Shown here: piece by piece, positions 1-7,921 of the stretch | Layout: each line of letters starts with the position of its first letter | How positions within the stretch are numbered: position 1 is the first letter of the stretch | Source of the DNA: Actinokineospora xionganensis | Lineage (GTDB): Bacteria; Actinomycetota; Actinomycetes; Mycobacteriales; Pseudonocardiaceae | Assembly: GCF_014323725.1 (NCBI RefSeq) | Contig: NZ_JABVED010000003.1 | Location: 248,001-312,000, forward strand | Length of the DNA stretch: 64,000 bases | Reading direction: 5' to 3' | Notes under the pieces: generated by a model | Told to the model about the DNA's origin: nothing | Database searches by the model: none | What the model saw: only the letters and a program-made list of their open reading frames with translations | Made by a program: the position numbers and the translations under genes

Positions 1-139
1 GCGCCAATCGTTCCGCGCGAGGTCCCCGCGCCGGACGCTGTTCGAGTCGTGGTGGTGGGCGGTATCGCGGGCGGCCGCCTGGGCGAATACGAGGCCGATG
101 CTGACCCTGCCCAAGCGCATGGGTGATCGCGCATGTTGA
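1..139 (+). CDS. 3' end of an upstream gene (partial, frame uncertain)
   Basis: The window opens inside a coding region. Two forward frames are open: one ends with TGA at 124-126, the other with TGA at 137-139, which overlaps the tadB start by seven bases. The second has the higher GC at third codon positions and the overlap style of this operon, so I favour it slightly. From synteny with mycobacterial tad clusters the gene should be the TadA/CpaF secretion ATPase. The 40 or so visible residues carry no recognisable motif, so the identity is inferred from position only. Confidence 0.35.
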   Translation, partial: RQSFRARSPRRTLFESWWWAVSRAAAWANTRPMLTLPKRMGDRAC

Positions 140-918
140 TCCCGCCCGTCCTGCTGCTGGCCGCCGCCGTGCTCGCCTGGCCGTCAGACGTGGCCTCCCT
201 CCGACTGCGACGCCTCACGGTTTGCCAACGCCCGACTCTTCTCCGCAAGCCGAAGCACGTGGGCCCCATCGCCGCACTGGCCGCGGCTCTGGTCTGCGCT
301 GCGATGGCGGGCGTCGGGGGTGGCGTAGCCGCTGCGATGGCCACACTGACCGTGGGCCACCACGTTCGGGACCGCAGGCGAGTCCGGTCCGTCCTCGCCG
401 CCACGGCCGGGCTGGCCGAAGCCATCAGGTCACTCGTCGCGGAGTTGAGGGCAGGTGCGCACCCAGCCGACGCAGCCGAAGGCGCGGCACGAGACGCGGA
501 CCCCACGGTGGCGGCGACCCTCCGCGCCGCCGCGTCGGCGCTACGACTCGGCGGCGACATCGACGACGCGTTCAACGCGGCCGGTCCCGAAGCCACAGTG
601 GCAAGGGCATGGCGCCTCGCCGCCAGACACGGTTTGCCACTCGCGGACGTCCTGGACGCGGTCCGGGCGGAACTCGACCACCAGGTCGGCTTCGCCAGAC
701 AGGTCATCGCCAGGATGGCGGGGCCCAGAGCGGGCGCCATGGTCCTCGCGGGACTGCCCGTCATCGGCCTCCTACTGGGCCAGGCGATGGGCGCGGCCCC
801 ACTGGGGGTGCTCACCAACTCTTTCGGAGGCCAGGTCCTACTCGTCGCCGGCGTGGCCCTGGAGTGTGCGGGTGTCCTGTGGTCGGCGTGGCTGACCAAC
901 CGGGTGGTAGCGCCATGA
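133..918 (+). CDS. tadB: TadB-like pilus assembly membrane protein (type II secretion F domain)
   Basis: Predicted inner-membrane platform protein of a Tad/Flp pilus or secretion system, working with TadC and the TadA ATPase. The 261-residue product has hydrophobic segments near residues 1-18 and 48-72, a soluble helical T2SSF-type region at about 85-190 (for example LAEAIRSLVAELRAG and LPLADVLDAVRAEL), and two C-terminal membrane helices. It leads a tightly packed series: tadC, a short pilin, TadE and a TadE-like gene follow. Its TGA at 916-918 overlaps an ATG at 915 (ATGA). The same gene order lies near topA in M. tuberculosis (Rv3658c region). No clear Shine-Dalgarno is seen, so coupling to the upstream gene is likely. 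Confidence 0.85.
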   Translation: MLIPPVLLLAAAVLAWPSDVASLRLRRLTVCQRPTLLRKPKHVGPIAALAAALVCAAMAGVGGGVAAAMATLTVGHHVRDRRRVRSVLAATAGLAEAIRSLVAELRAGAHPADAAEGAARDADPTVAATLRAAASALRLGGDIDDAFNAAGPEATVARAWRLAARHGLPLADVLDAVRAELDHQVGFARQVIARMAGPRAGAMVLAGLPVIGLLLGQAMGAAPLGVLTNSFGGQVLLVAGVALECAGVLWSAWLTNRVVAP

Positions 919-1235
919 CCCGGTTCGCAGGCGAAGTGCTGCTCTGTTCGCCATCCCGGTGCCGTCGGTCCGCCTCTACATCTGTTGCCGGCCCGGTTGA
1001 CCAGCAAGGTGGTCGCGCAAGGCCCCGGTTCGCAGGCGCGGTGATGGTCGGTGTGCCCGCCAGCCCGCGCCCGCACTTGTTGCCGGTGGTTGACCAGCGG
1101 GGTGGTAGCGCCATGACCCGGTTCGCAGACGAACTGCTACTCGGTCCGCCATCCGGATGCCGCCGGCCCGCCGTCGCAGCCGGCGCAGGCGAGGTTGACC
1201 AGGAGCGTGGCCGCACCATGACTCGGTTCGCAGTG
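892..1235 (+). repeat. Degenerate tandem repeat of the tadB-tadC junction, four units
   Basis: Four related blocks begin with (c/t)tgacca at 892, 997, 1090 and 1195. Each continues with a GGTGGTAGCGCCATGACC-like core followed by CGGTTCGCAG. Spacings are 105, 93 and 105 bases, all multiples of three. The first copy contains the real tadB stop and ATG. A fifth, weaker resemblance lies at the tadC start (about 1297-1322). The pattern looks like repeated duplication of the stop/start junction followed by divergence. Arms are not palindromic and there are no uniform spacers. Confidence 0.75.
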
Positions 1236-1322
1236 GCGGTTTCACTTGCGCTGATTCGGCAGGTAGGTCCGCCGCCGGAACCGTTGATGGGGTGGTCGGT
1301 CAGGCGGGTGGGCGTGCCGTGA
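915..1322 (+). CDS. Possible 135-residue ORF made of the junction repeat (doubtful)
   Basis: An open frame starts at the ATG that overlaps the tadB stop (ATGA, 915-918) and ends with TGA at 1320-1322 overlapping the tadC GTG (GTGA). It would therefore sit perfectly in the operon and keep translation coupled from tadB to tadC. The product is Arg/Pro/Gly-rich with recurring VDQ...MTRFA blocks and no recognisable domain. The frame is maintained because the repeat spacings are multiples of three. It may be a translated spacer, a remnant of duplicated tadC 5' ends, or chance. I do not assign a function. Confidence 0.3.
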   Translation: MTRFAGEVLLCSPSRCRRSASTSVAGPVDQQGGRARPRFAGAVMVGVPASPRPHLLPVVDQRGGSAMTRFADELLLGPPSGCRRPAVAAGAGEVDQERGRTMTRFAVAVSLALIRQVGPPPEPLMGWSVRRVGVP

Positions 1323-1915
1323 CTCAACTCCTCCTGCTTGCCGTGGCGGTGCTGGTCGGTGTGCCGCACCGGTCCGCGACTGTTCGGCTTGGGCGGATCT
1401 TCGGCCAACCGACCACCGAAGCCCCCAGAATCCGACGGACCCCAAGAAGGCCGCCTCGGCAGTCGCGTGCCCCCGACGACGGCACCCGCGCGGCCACCTG
1501 GGATTTGCTCGCCGCCTGTCTGTCGTCGGGTATGGCGGTTCCCGCCGCGATCCGGGCGGTTGCCGCCGATCTGCCGGAACGCGCCGGGCGAGCCCTGCGG
1601 GACACCGCCGACCTCCTTGCCCTCGGCGGCGATCCCGTCGACGCGTGGGCGCTCGCGTTGGAGTGTCCGGAGACGGCGGGGCTTGCCCGGGGTGCCCGAA
1701 GAACGGCGCGGTCCGGCGCGGCGCTCGCCGGTGTCGCGAGGGCCCTTGCCGCTGATGCCCGCGCGCGGACCGGTGAGGCCGCGGAAGCGCGGGCGCAACG
1801 TGCGGCCGTGCTGATCAGTGGCCCGCTCGCGCTCTGTTTTCTTCCCGCCTTTCTTTGCCTGGGCGTTGTGCCGATCGTGCTCGGGCTGGCGGGTGTCCTG
1901 TCGAACCACCTCTGA
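1319..1915 (+). CDS. tadC: TadC-like pilus assembly membrane protein
   Basis: Second predicted type II secretion F-family platform protein of the Tad system. The 198-residue product has an N-terminal hydrophobic stretch (about residues 2-15), a soluble helical part with WDLLAACLSSGMAVPAAIRA and a C-terminal hydrophobic hairpin (about 160-195), the usual TadC arrangement. I chose GTG 1319 because it overlaps the upstream TGA (GTGA) and matches the hydrophobic start; an in-frame GTG at 1292 would add nine polar residues. The gene is followed after 12 bases by the pilin-like gene. Confidence 0.8.
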   Translation: MTQLLLLAVAVLVGVPHRSATVRLGRIFGQPTTEAPRIRRTPRRPPRQSRAPDDGTRAATWDLLAACLSSGMAVPAAIRAVAADLPERAGRALRDTADLLALGGDPVDAWALALECPETAGLARGARRTARSGAALAGVARALAADARARTGEAAEARAQRAAVLISGPLALCFLPAFLCLGVVPIVLGLAGVLSNHL

Positions 1916-1927
1916 ACGGAGATCCAC

Positions 1928-2107
1928 ATGTCCCACTTCCCGCAGCGCCTCCGCCAGTGTGACGACGGCATGAGCACCGTCGAGTACGCGATCGGCACCA
2001 TCGCCGCCGCCGCGTTCGCCGGCATCCTCTTGGTTGTCGTCAACAGCGACGCGGTCATGAGCGGCCTCAACGCGCTCATAGCCCGGGCCATGGGCGGTGG
2101 GGCGTGA
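1928..2107 (+). CDS. DUF4244 Flp-pilin-like small protein (59 residues)
   Basis: Short gene preceded by GGAG at 1918-1921. The product has a hydrophilic N-terminus, the pilin-like motif GMSTVEYAIGTIAAAAFAG with the conserved Glu of Flp-type pilins in STVEYA, and one hydrophobic helix. Family knowledge: DUF4244 proteins occur in the actinobacterial Tad clusters (Rv3656c in M. tuberculosis) and are proposed to be the structural pilin. Its position between tadC and tadE agrees. The TGA (2105-2107) overlaps the GTG of the next gene (GTGA), so the two are translationally coupled. Confidence 0.85.
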   Translation: MSHFPQRLRQCDDGMSTVEYAIGTIAAAAFAGILLVVVNSDAVMSGLNALIARAMGGGA

Positions 2108-2436
2108 AGTCCGACCGTGGCGCGGTCACGGTCGAGGCCGCGATCGCCATGTCGGCGCTGATGGTTGTCCTCGTGCTTGTCGTCGGCTCTCTCCTGGCCG
2201 TCACCGACCACATGCGCTGCGTCGACGCCGCGCGGGAGGCCGCCCGGCTGGCCGCGCGTGGTGAGGTGGACCGGGGGCGCGCGGTCGCGGCCGGACTCGC
2301 GCCTCCGGGCGCCGACATCCTGATCCGGCGGGAGGGCGACGCCGTCTCCGTCGAGGTCCGCGCCGAGTCCGCGGGTGTCGTCCGCTTGCGGGCTGACGCC
2401 TATGTGATCGCGGAACCCGGGACGTCGGACCCATGA
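2104..2436 (+). CDS. TadE-like minor pilin
   Basis: The 110-residue product starts with SDRGAVTVEAAIAMSALM and a long hydrophobic helix (about residues 8-38), the prepilin-like signature of TadE proteins, where Gly before AVTVE is the expected prepilin peptidase site. A small soluble C-terminal domain of about 70 residues follows (VDAAREAARLAARGE). TadE family members are pseudopilins or minor pilins processed like Flp pilin. The GTG start overlaps the stop of the pilin gene and its own TGA overlaps the next ATG, so it lies inside the operon. Confidence 0.8.
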   Translation: MKSDRGAVTVEAAIAMSALMVVLVLVVGSLLAVTDHMRCVDAAREAARLAARGEVDRGRAVAAGLAPPGADILIRREGDAVSVEVRAESAGVVRLRADAYVIAEPGTSDP

Positions 2437-2807
2437 ACTCGGGTGACGACGGCGTCGCGACCGTGTGGGCGGCGGGTGTGATCGCCATGGTGGTGGTGCT
2501 CGCGGGCCTGGTCGCGGGCCTGGGCGCCGCCCTGGTGACCCGGCACCGGGCTGAGGCGGCGGCCGACCTCGCGGCGCTCTCGGGCGCCGTGCACGCGGTG
2601 TCCGGTGAGGCCGCCGCGTGCGGCCGGGCCCGGTGGGTGGCCGACCGCATGCGTGTCGAGTTGCTCGGCTGTCGGCTGAGCGGTTGGGACGTGTCCGTGC
2701 ATGTTGCCGCCCGGCCGCCGAGTTTCATCGCGGCGTTCGGTCCGGCTGAATCCGCCGCACGAGCGGGGCCGGTCGGCAACGGTCAAACGGTCGGCCTCGC
2801 ACGGTGA
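2433..2807 (+). CDS. TadE-like protein of the helicase/secretion neighbourhood (Rv3654c type)
   Basis: The 124-residue product begins DDGVATVWAAGVIAMVVVLA, again a charged start followed by one membrane helix, then a small alanine-rich domain (AEAAADLAALSGAV) and two cysteines in ACGRARW and LLGCRLSG. This matches the short TadE-like proteins that end Tad clusters next to a DEAH helicase in Actinobacteria. It is probably an exported pseudopilin. The ATG overlaps the tadE stop. A modest hairpin follows at 2822-2838, so this is likely the last gene of the operon. Confidence 0.75.
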   Translation: MNSGDDGVATVWAAGVIAMVVVLAGLVAGLGAALVTRHRAEAAADLAALSGAVHAVSGEAAACGRARWVADRMRVELLGCRLSGWDVSVHVAARPPSFIAAFGPAESAARAGPVGNGQTVGLAR

Positions 2808-3125
2808 ACGGCATCGCGTCCGCCGCCCGATCGGCGGCTTGGCCGAGTTGATGATCATGCTGTTGATCTTCATCTGCGCAGGTCAGACGGCTGGTTGCGC
2901 GGGGTGACGAACCTGTCACCACGGCGCGGGACGAGCGGGTCGGCTTGAGCCTGTCGTCGACGATGACCGGTTGACGGGGCTTTACCCGCCGTTCCGCCGC
3001 CGTTTCGCTCACCTCGTCAAAGCGACCAGTTGTCGACTGCAAGTTACGTATCGCACGTCGGATGTCGTCTAGTAGTCATAGGCCGCCAAGCGCGGCGCCC
3101 GCACCGCGAGGAGGCACTGCCCGAG
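2808..3125. other. Intergenic region after the tad operon
   Basis: This 318-base stretch has no convincing gene. It holds two small perfect hairpins: GCCGCC...GGCGGC at 2822-2838 just after the tad operon, a possible weak terminator without a U run, and GGTGAC...GTCACC at 2903-2920. The promoter of the following prim-pol gene should lie in the more AT-rich end (about 3025-3085), but no clean -35/-10 pair can be named. The ribosome binding site GGAGG is at 3110-3114. Confidence 0.5.
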
Positions 3126-3755
3126 ATGTTGGAAACCGATAGGTCGGAAAGCTGGCGGAGAGCGTTCCGGGTCGAACTGCGAGCGGAGGCGATCGGCCTC
3201 GCGTTCCGCGGTTGGCCCGTTCTGCCGGGCACCTATCCGGCCGGAGAGCACTGGGCGGGCCGCGAAGGCGTCGAGGACACCGGCCCCGTGCCCGTCCACC
3301 GCGACTGGCAGGAACGCATCGGCACCAAGGCCGAGCAGGTCGCCACCTGGTGGACCGGTCGTCCCTACAGCCTGCTTCTGGCCACTGGCAAGGTTTACGA
3401 CGCGATCGAGGTCGACGACGACCTTGGCAGGCGCGCCGCGGGCGTGCTGCGCTCGGTCGGCTTGCCCGTGCCGATCATCGCGACGCCCGACCGCCGCTGG
3501 TTCTTCCTGACCCAGTCCGGCGCGCAGCTCAGCCACGAGCTCGCGGCGGACCCGACCATCACCCTGCACGCGGACGGCAGCTGGATCACGTTGCCGCCCA
3601 GCCCTTTCCAACACGGTGTCGTCCACTGGCGAGTGAAGCCTGAGGTGTGCGGCTGGGAGATCCCGACCTCCCGCACCGTGCAGGACGCGCTGCTCGACGC
3701 CCTGCAGGAACCCACCCGCGATCGACTGGTCACCCAGCTCATCGGGGCGGACTAG
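3126..3755 (+). CDS. Stand-alone bifunctional primase/polymerase (prim-pol) N-terminal domain protein
   Basis: The 209-residue product resembles the prim-pol domain of archaeo-eukaryotic primases: an N-terminal helix leading to RGWPVLPGTYP, WQERIGTKAEQVATWW, an acidic site at AIEVDD (about residues 98-103), IIATPDRRWFFL, and GSWITLPPSPF near the C-terminus. Such domains make primers or extend DNA, usually fused to helicases in phages and plasmids; here the domain stands alone with no helicase beside it. The start ATG 3126 has GGAGG 11 bases upstream; more upstream in-frame starts lack one. The gene is monocistronic and its biological role is unknown. Single-domain homologues are common in actinomycetes. 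Confidence 0.7.
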   Translation: MLETDRSESWRRAFRVELRAEAIGLAFRGWPVLPGTYPAGEHWAGREGVEDTGPVPVHRDWQERIGTKAEQVATWWTGRPYSLLLATGKVYDAIEVDDDLGRRAAGVLRSVGLPVPIIATPDRRWFFLTQSGAQLSHELAADPTITLHADGSWITLPPSPFQHGVVHWRVKPEVCGWEIPTSRTVQDALLDALQEPTRDRLVTQLIGAD

Positions 3756-4381
3756 CCCACCTGACCACTGTGGCCGGTTCACGCTCGACATTCCCGCGAG
3801 CGGTGAAGGCCACCCGCCAATGCCGGTCCAACGCGCCGCACGCCACCTCCCGCCCTCGGCGGGCGCGACGGACAGGCAGCCAGCCGAGCACCACTGGAGG
3901 CGACGGCCTCCCGCACGGCCCACGGAACAACAGACCAGCGGCAACAGCCGCAGTCGGCGACACCCCGCCCGGGACGAACCGCCTGCCCGACACCGACCGC
4001 CTCCCAGGTGTCCCAGCGCAGTGCGAGTACTCCCCGCCGATGGTCTTGGCACCCCGAGGGTCCTGCGGTAGCAGGCCAGTCGCACGCTCGGCGGCACAGC
4101 AGTGCGCCGGGGTTGCGCGTCGGTGTCCCCACCGACGCCCCCCGGCGCCTGCCGCGTTAGGGGCCAGGCTCGCTTCGTCCGAGCCGCCGGCGCCGCGTCA
4201 AGGAGTGTGCGGCGCTCGGTTCTGGCCGGTGCCGCGTTCGAGGGGAGCTGCGCCATCCCGCGGGCCCGCTGCGGCCACTCGAACCGTGAGTGCCCGTGGT
4301 GAGATGAAGATCCCCAAAGCAAGGCGAAAAGTCGCGGCAGGTGCCCAGTAGGCTGCGGTCGTCGACATCTCTGGGGGGACC
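3756..4381. other. 626-base region without a convincing gene
   Basis: Several overlapping open frames exist but all have mixed third-position composition, low-complexity products and no ribosome binding site. A perfect hairpin GCGTCGGTG-TCCC-CACCGACGC lies at 4117-4138. The last 80 bases are less GC-rich and should hold the promoter of the lipoprotein gene at 4382, which has its own strong Shine-Dalgarno. The stretch could be decayed coding sequence or the site of a small RNA, but nothing seen proves either. Confidence 0.4.
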
Positions 4382-5356
4382 ATGAGAACTTCGCTGCTCG
4401 CTGCCTGCGTCATACTTTGCTTAGCCTTGACCAGTTGCACCAACGATCAGGGGAGCGACACTCCGCCCGCATCCAGCGCGACCGCGTCGCGGGCCGTGGA
4501 TCGGGCCAGCATGACGGCGGCGGCGGTGTTCGGCGGCGACATGCTTGGGGTTGACGTTTCCACCGACATGTGTGCGTTCCTTCGGCCCGAAGATCTCCAG
4601 GACCTCGGTGCCGCGAAGATCGCCGATCCGCAGGGATTCGCCCGCTGCGCGATCGAGGTCGCGGCTCCGGCGGGCCCCAGCACCATCTACGCGGGCCGCT
4701 TCTTCGACGTCGCGGCCAAACCCGTCAAGGGTCCGCCCAAGACGCTTGCGGGCGGGCTCAAGGAGTACGGCGGCGGCTCGGCGCGCAATTGCGCGAGTCA
4801 GGTGGTGTTCCCGGACAACGTGGGGCTGCGCGTGTATGCGACCGGCCCCGCCGACCCGTGTCCCTTGGTGCGTCGCGCCATCGACGCGATGATCGGTCGG
4901 TTCGACGACGGGACGGCTCCGCCGCGGCCGGTCCCGGCCAACTCGCTGGAACGCCTGGACGCTTGCTCTCTGCTTCCCGCCGATGTGTCCAAGGCGGTCC
5001 CCGGCGCGAGCCCGGGCCGCGAACCCCAGTTGGACAGGCATATCTGTTCGAGCGGGCCCAGCTTCAGGGCGTATGGCGTCCTGGCTCTCGTAGTCGGCTA
5101 TCCGCCTGCGGCAGGCGGGGCGTCGGTGGGCGAGGTCATCGCGGGCAGGCAGACGGTGGTCGCCACCCGCCCCCGGGCCGACGGCGGCAAGTTCTACTGC
5201 GAGGCCCGCACGTCAGTGCGGCCGTTGGACAACAAGGATTTGCCGGGCGCGATGGAGTACGCCGTCGCGGAGGTCGGGTGGTTCACCGAGCCGGAGGACT
5301 GTTCGGCGGCGAAGGCTCTCGCGGGCATGTTGTGGCCCGCGCTGCCACCAGTCTAA
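4382..5356 (+). CDS. DUF3558-like secreted lipoprotein, two similar halves
   Basis: Predicted lipoprotein of 324 residues with a type II signal peptide and lipobox LTSC (Cys19), anchored on the outer face of the membrane. The mature part contains two DUF3558-like segments: DMCAFLRPEDLQDLG...FARCAIEV (about residues 60-98) and LDACSLLPADVSKAVPG...HICSSG (about 187-222), each with paired cysteines. DUF3558 proteins are abundant in Pseudonocardiaceae; their function is unknown. The start is supported by the run TGGGGGGAC just before ATG. The stop overlaps the end of the convergent helicase gene by four bases. The exact family is a judgement from cysteine spacing. Confidence 0.65.
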   Translation: MRTSLLAACVILCLALTSCTNDQGSDTPPASSATASRAVDRASMTAAAVFGGDMLGVDVSTDMCAFLRPEDLQDLGAAKIADPQGFARCAIEVAAPAGPSTIYAGRFFDVAAKPVKGPPKTLAGGLKEYGGGSARNCASQVVFPDNVGLRVYATGPADPCPLVRRAIDAMIGRFDDGTAPPRPVPANSLERLDACSLLPADVSKAVPGASPGREPQLDRHICSSGPSFRAYGVLALVVGYPPAAGGASVGEVIAGRQTVVATRPRADGGKFYCEARTSVRPLDNKDLPGAMEYAVAEVGWFTEPEDCSAAKALAGMLWPALPPV

Positions 5357-7680
5357 GCGGTCAACACTCGCAGGACCGTGGCCAACACCGACACCGCCCC
5401 CGCCTTGTCCAGCGGCTCGTTCCCGTTGCCGCACTTCGGTGACTGCACGCACGACGGGCACCCGGCCGGGCACTCGCACCCGCTGATCGCCTTGCGGGTG
5501 GCGGTGAGCCAAGGGATGAGCGCCGCGTGGCCGCGGTCGGCGAAACCCGCGCCCCCGGGGTGGCCGTCGTGGACGAAGACGGTCGCTCGGCCCGTGTCCG
5601 GATGCAGGGCGGTGGACACGCCGCCGATGTCCCAGCGGTCGCAGGTGGCGAACAGCGGCAGCAGGCCGATGGCGGCGTGTTCGGCCGCGTGCAGGGCACC
5701 CGGGACTGTCGCCGGCGCAACGCAGCCGAGCAGGTCCTCGCTGATCGTGTACCAGACCGAGCGGGTCGTCAGCGTGTGCTCGGGCAGGTCGAGCGGCACC
5801 TGGTCCATGACCTCGCCGGACGGCAGCCTCCGCAGGTAGCCGACAACCTGGGACGTCACCGCCACCTCGCCCAGACACACCGTCACCTCGCCCGCGCCCG
5901 CACGGTGGACCGCGCGGGAATGGGTGTCCAGCAACGAGATGTCCACGATCTCGCGCGCCTGGGTGGACCACTCCGGGTTCTCCGCGTGCACCATCGCGAG
6001 CCCGGACTCCAGGTCGAGATCGTCCACCACGTAGGACGCGCCCTGGTGCAGGTACACCGCCCCCGGGTGGACAGACGTGCACGCGCTGCCCGGGCTCACT
6101 GTCCCGAGCATCCGCCCGGAGTCCGATTCCACCACCGCGATCTGCTCGCCGCCGGAGCCGCGGATGTCGACGTCGCCGTGTGGGCGGTCGCGGGCCGTCC
6201 AGTACCAGCCCGCGGGCCGTTTGCGCAGGACTCCTTCGTGGACCAGGCCGTCGAGGACCGTGCGGGCGCCCGGGCCGAACGTCGGCAGACACTCGACGGT
6301 CAGGGGCAGCTCCGCCGCCGCGCAGGCCAGTTGGGGTGCCAGGACGTACGGGTTGCCCGGGTCGGTGACCGTGGCCTCGATCGGCTTGTCGAGCATCGCC
6401 GAGGGATTGTGCACGAGATAGGTGTCCAGCGGGTCGTCGCGGGCCACGAACACCACCAGTGACCCGTCGCCTGCCCGGCCCGCGCGACCCGCCTGCTGCC
6501 AGAACGACGCCACCGTGCCGGGGAATCCGGCGACCACCACGGCGTCGAGGCCCGCGATGTCCACGCCGAGCTCCAACGCGTTCGTGCTGGCCACGCCGAG
6601 AAGATCCCCGCAGGCCAACGCCTTCTCCAGGGCCCGCCGCTCCTCGGGCAGGTACCCGGAGCGGTAGGCGGCCACCCGGTCGGCCAGCTCGGGGTCCACT
6701 TCGGACAGAGCGCGCCGGGCGCTCAGCGCCGTGAGTTCGGCGCCTCGCCGGGAGCGGACGAACGCGAGCGTGCGGGCGCCCTCGATCACCAGGTCGGTGA
6801 GGATCCGGGCGGTCTCGGCGCCAGCCGAGCGGCGGACCGGGGCGCCGTTCTCGCCGGACAGGTCCTCCAGCAACGGCGGCTCCCACAGCGCCACTGTCCT
6901 CGCGCCGCGCGGGGAGTGGTCGTCGGTCACGGCCACACAGTCCACTCCGGACAGTCTGGTGGCGGAGGCGCCCGGGTCGGCGACCGTGGCCGAGGCCAGG
7001 ATGAACACCGGGTCCGACCCGTACTTGCGGGCGATCCGGGCCAGCCGCCGCAGCAGCAGGGCCACGTGGGAGCCGAAGACGCCCCGGTAGGTGTGGCACT
7101 CGTCGACCACCACGTACCGCAGCTGCCGGAAGAAGGTCGCCCATCGGCCGTGTGCGGGAAGCACGCCGCGGTGGAGCATGTCGGGGTTCGTGAACAGCCA
7201 CCGCCCGTGGGCCCGCGCCCAGTCGCGCTCGGCCATCGGGGTGTCGCCGTCGTAGGCGCAGGCTCGCAGGTCGCTCAGGTCCAGGGCGCGCAGCGAACGC
7301 AGTTGGTCGGCGCCAAGGGCTTTGGTCGGCGAGAGGTAGAGCGCGGTCGCGCGTGGCTCGTCGAGGAGGGTGGAGATCACGGGCAGCTGGTAGGCCAGCG
7401 ATTTGCCCGACGCCGTCCCGGTCGCGATGACCACGCTGCGGCCGTCGTGCGCGTGGTCGGCCGCGGCGACCTGGTGGGCCCACGGCTCGTTCACCCCGCA
7501 CTGGGCGAACGCCTCCCGGACCCGCGAGGGCGTCCATGAGGGCCATGGGACGGCGGTGGCCGCGCGTTCGGGCAGTTCGGCGACATGGGTGAGTGGATCT
7601 TCCCCGTCGGGGACCCCGGCGAGGACCCGTTTGAGCAGCACGGCGCCGCGTTCCGAACCCACTGGTCGAGCTTCGCACAC
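5353..7680 (-). CDS. DEAH-box helicase with C-terminal DUF1998 domain (Tad-neighbourhood type)
   Basis: Superfamily 2 ATP-dependent helicase, 775 residues. Visible motifs: Walker A ATGTASGKS, motif II VVDECH (DECH variant), motif III ILASAT, FVRSR in the second RecA lobe, and motif VI QQAGRAGR. The C-terminus carries a cysteine cluster (CECPAGCPSCVQSPKCG), typical of DUF1998 and probably metal-binding. Family knowledge: this helicase neighbours actinobacterial Tad clusters (Rv3649), and its substrate is unknown; relatives of the MrfA type act in DNA repair. The GTG at 7680 is the first start; on the minus strand TATACC at 7718-7713 is a plausible -10. An internal start at VLLKRV is possible. 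Confidence 0.9.
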   Translation of the reverse strand: MCEARPVGSERGAVLLKRVLAGVPDGEDPLTHVAELPERAATAVPWPSWTPSRVREAFAQCGVNEPWAHQVAAADHAHDGRSVVIATGTASGKSLAYQLPVISTLLDEPRATALYLSPTKALGADQLRSLRALDLSDLRACAYDGDTPMAERDWARAHGRWLFTNPDMLHRGVLPAHGRWATFFRQLRYVVVDECHTYRGVFGSHVALLLRRLARIARKYGSDPVFILASATVADPGASATRLSGVDCVAVTDDHSPRGARTVALWEPPLLEDLSGENGAPVRRSAGAETARILTDLVIEGARTLAFVRSRRGAELTALSARRALSEVDPELADRVAAYRSGYLPEERRALEKALACGDLLGVASTNALELGVDIAGLDAVVVAGFPGTVASFWQQAGRAGRAGDGSLVVFVARDDPLDTYLVHNPSAMLDKPIEATVTDPGNPYVLAPQLACAAAELPLTVECLPTFGPGARTVLDGLVHEGVLRKRPAGWYWTARDRPHGDVDIRGSGGEQIAVVESDSGRMLGTVSPGSACTSVHPGAVYLHQGASYVVDDLDLESGLAMVHAENPEWSTQAREIVDISLLDTHSRAVHRAGAGEVTVCLGEVAVTSQVVGYLRRLPSGEVMDQVPLDLPEHTLTTRSVWYTISEDLLGCVAPATVPGALHAAEHAAIGLLPLFATCDRWDIGGVSTALHPDTGRATVFVHDGHPGGAGFADRGHAALIPWLTATRKAISGCECPAGCPSCVQSPKCGNGNEPLDKAGAVSVLATVLRVLTA

Positions 7681-7753
7681 GGGGGTGACGTTGTTGTTCG
7701 GCAGGCGAAGCGGGTATAGATGATCATGAGATGTTCGTCACAATAAGCCCAAG

Positions 7754-7776
7754 TAACGTCACTGACAGTGCACGTT
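7754..7776. promoter_or_regulatory. Inverted repeat upstream of hppA
   Basis: TAACGTCACTG, one base, then CAGTGCACGTTA: the arms match over eleven pairs with a single bulged base. It lies in the spacer between the divergent helicase and pyrophosphatase genes, about 36 bases upstream of a possible hppA -10 element (TAGACT, 7812-7817). It may be an operator or a 5' hairpin. No regulator is identified. Confidence 0.45.
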
Positions 7777-7921
7777 ATGGGACGGCTCGCGTCTGTGATC
7801 CGCCTTACCAATAGACTCCGCCGTCATCCCACCGAATGTGGTGGTGCACACGTCGGAATCGGAGTCGATGCACGCTCGGGCGGATGTCGGCGCTGAAACA
7901 GGCAGATCATCAGGAGGACGG

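Noticed and set aside
892-1322. CRISPR-like array at the tadB-tadC junction
   Set aside because: Only four divergent units, no uniform spacers, no palindromic repeat arms, no cas genes, and frame-preserving spacing.
3647-4351. Plus-strand open frame and an 84-codon minus-strand frame in the region after the prim-pol gene
   Set aside because: Low-complexity Arg/Pro/Ala products, no ribosome binding site, and overlap with the 3' end of a real gene. Reported as a gap instead.
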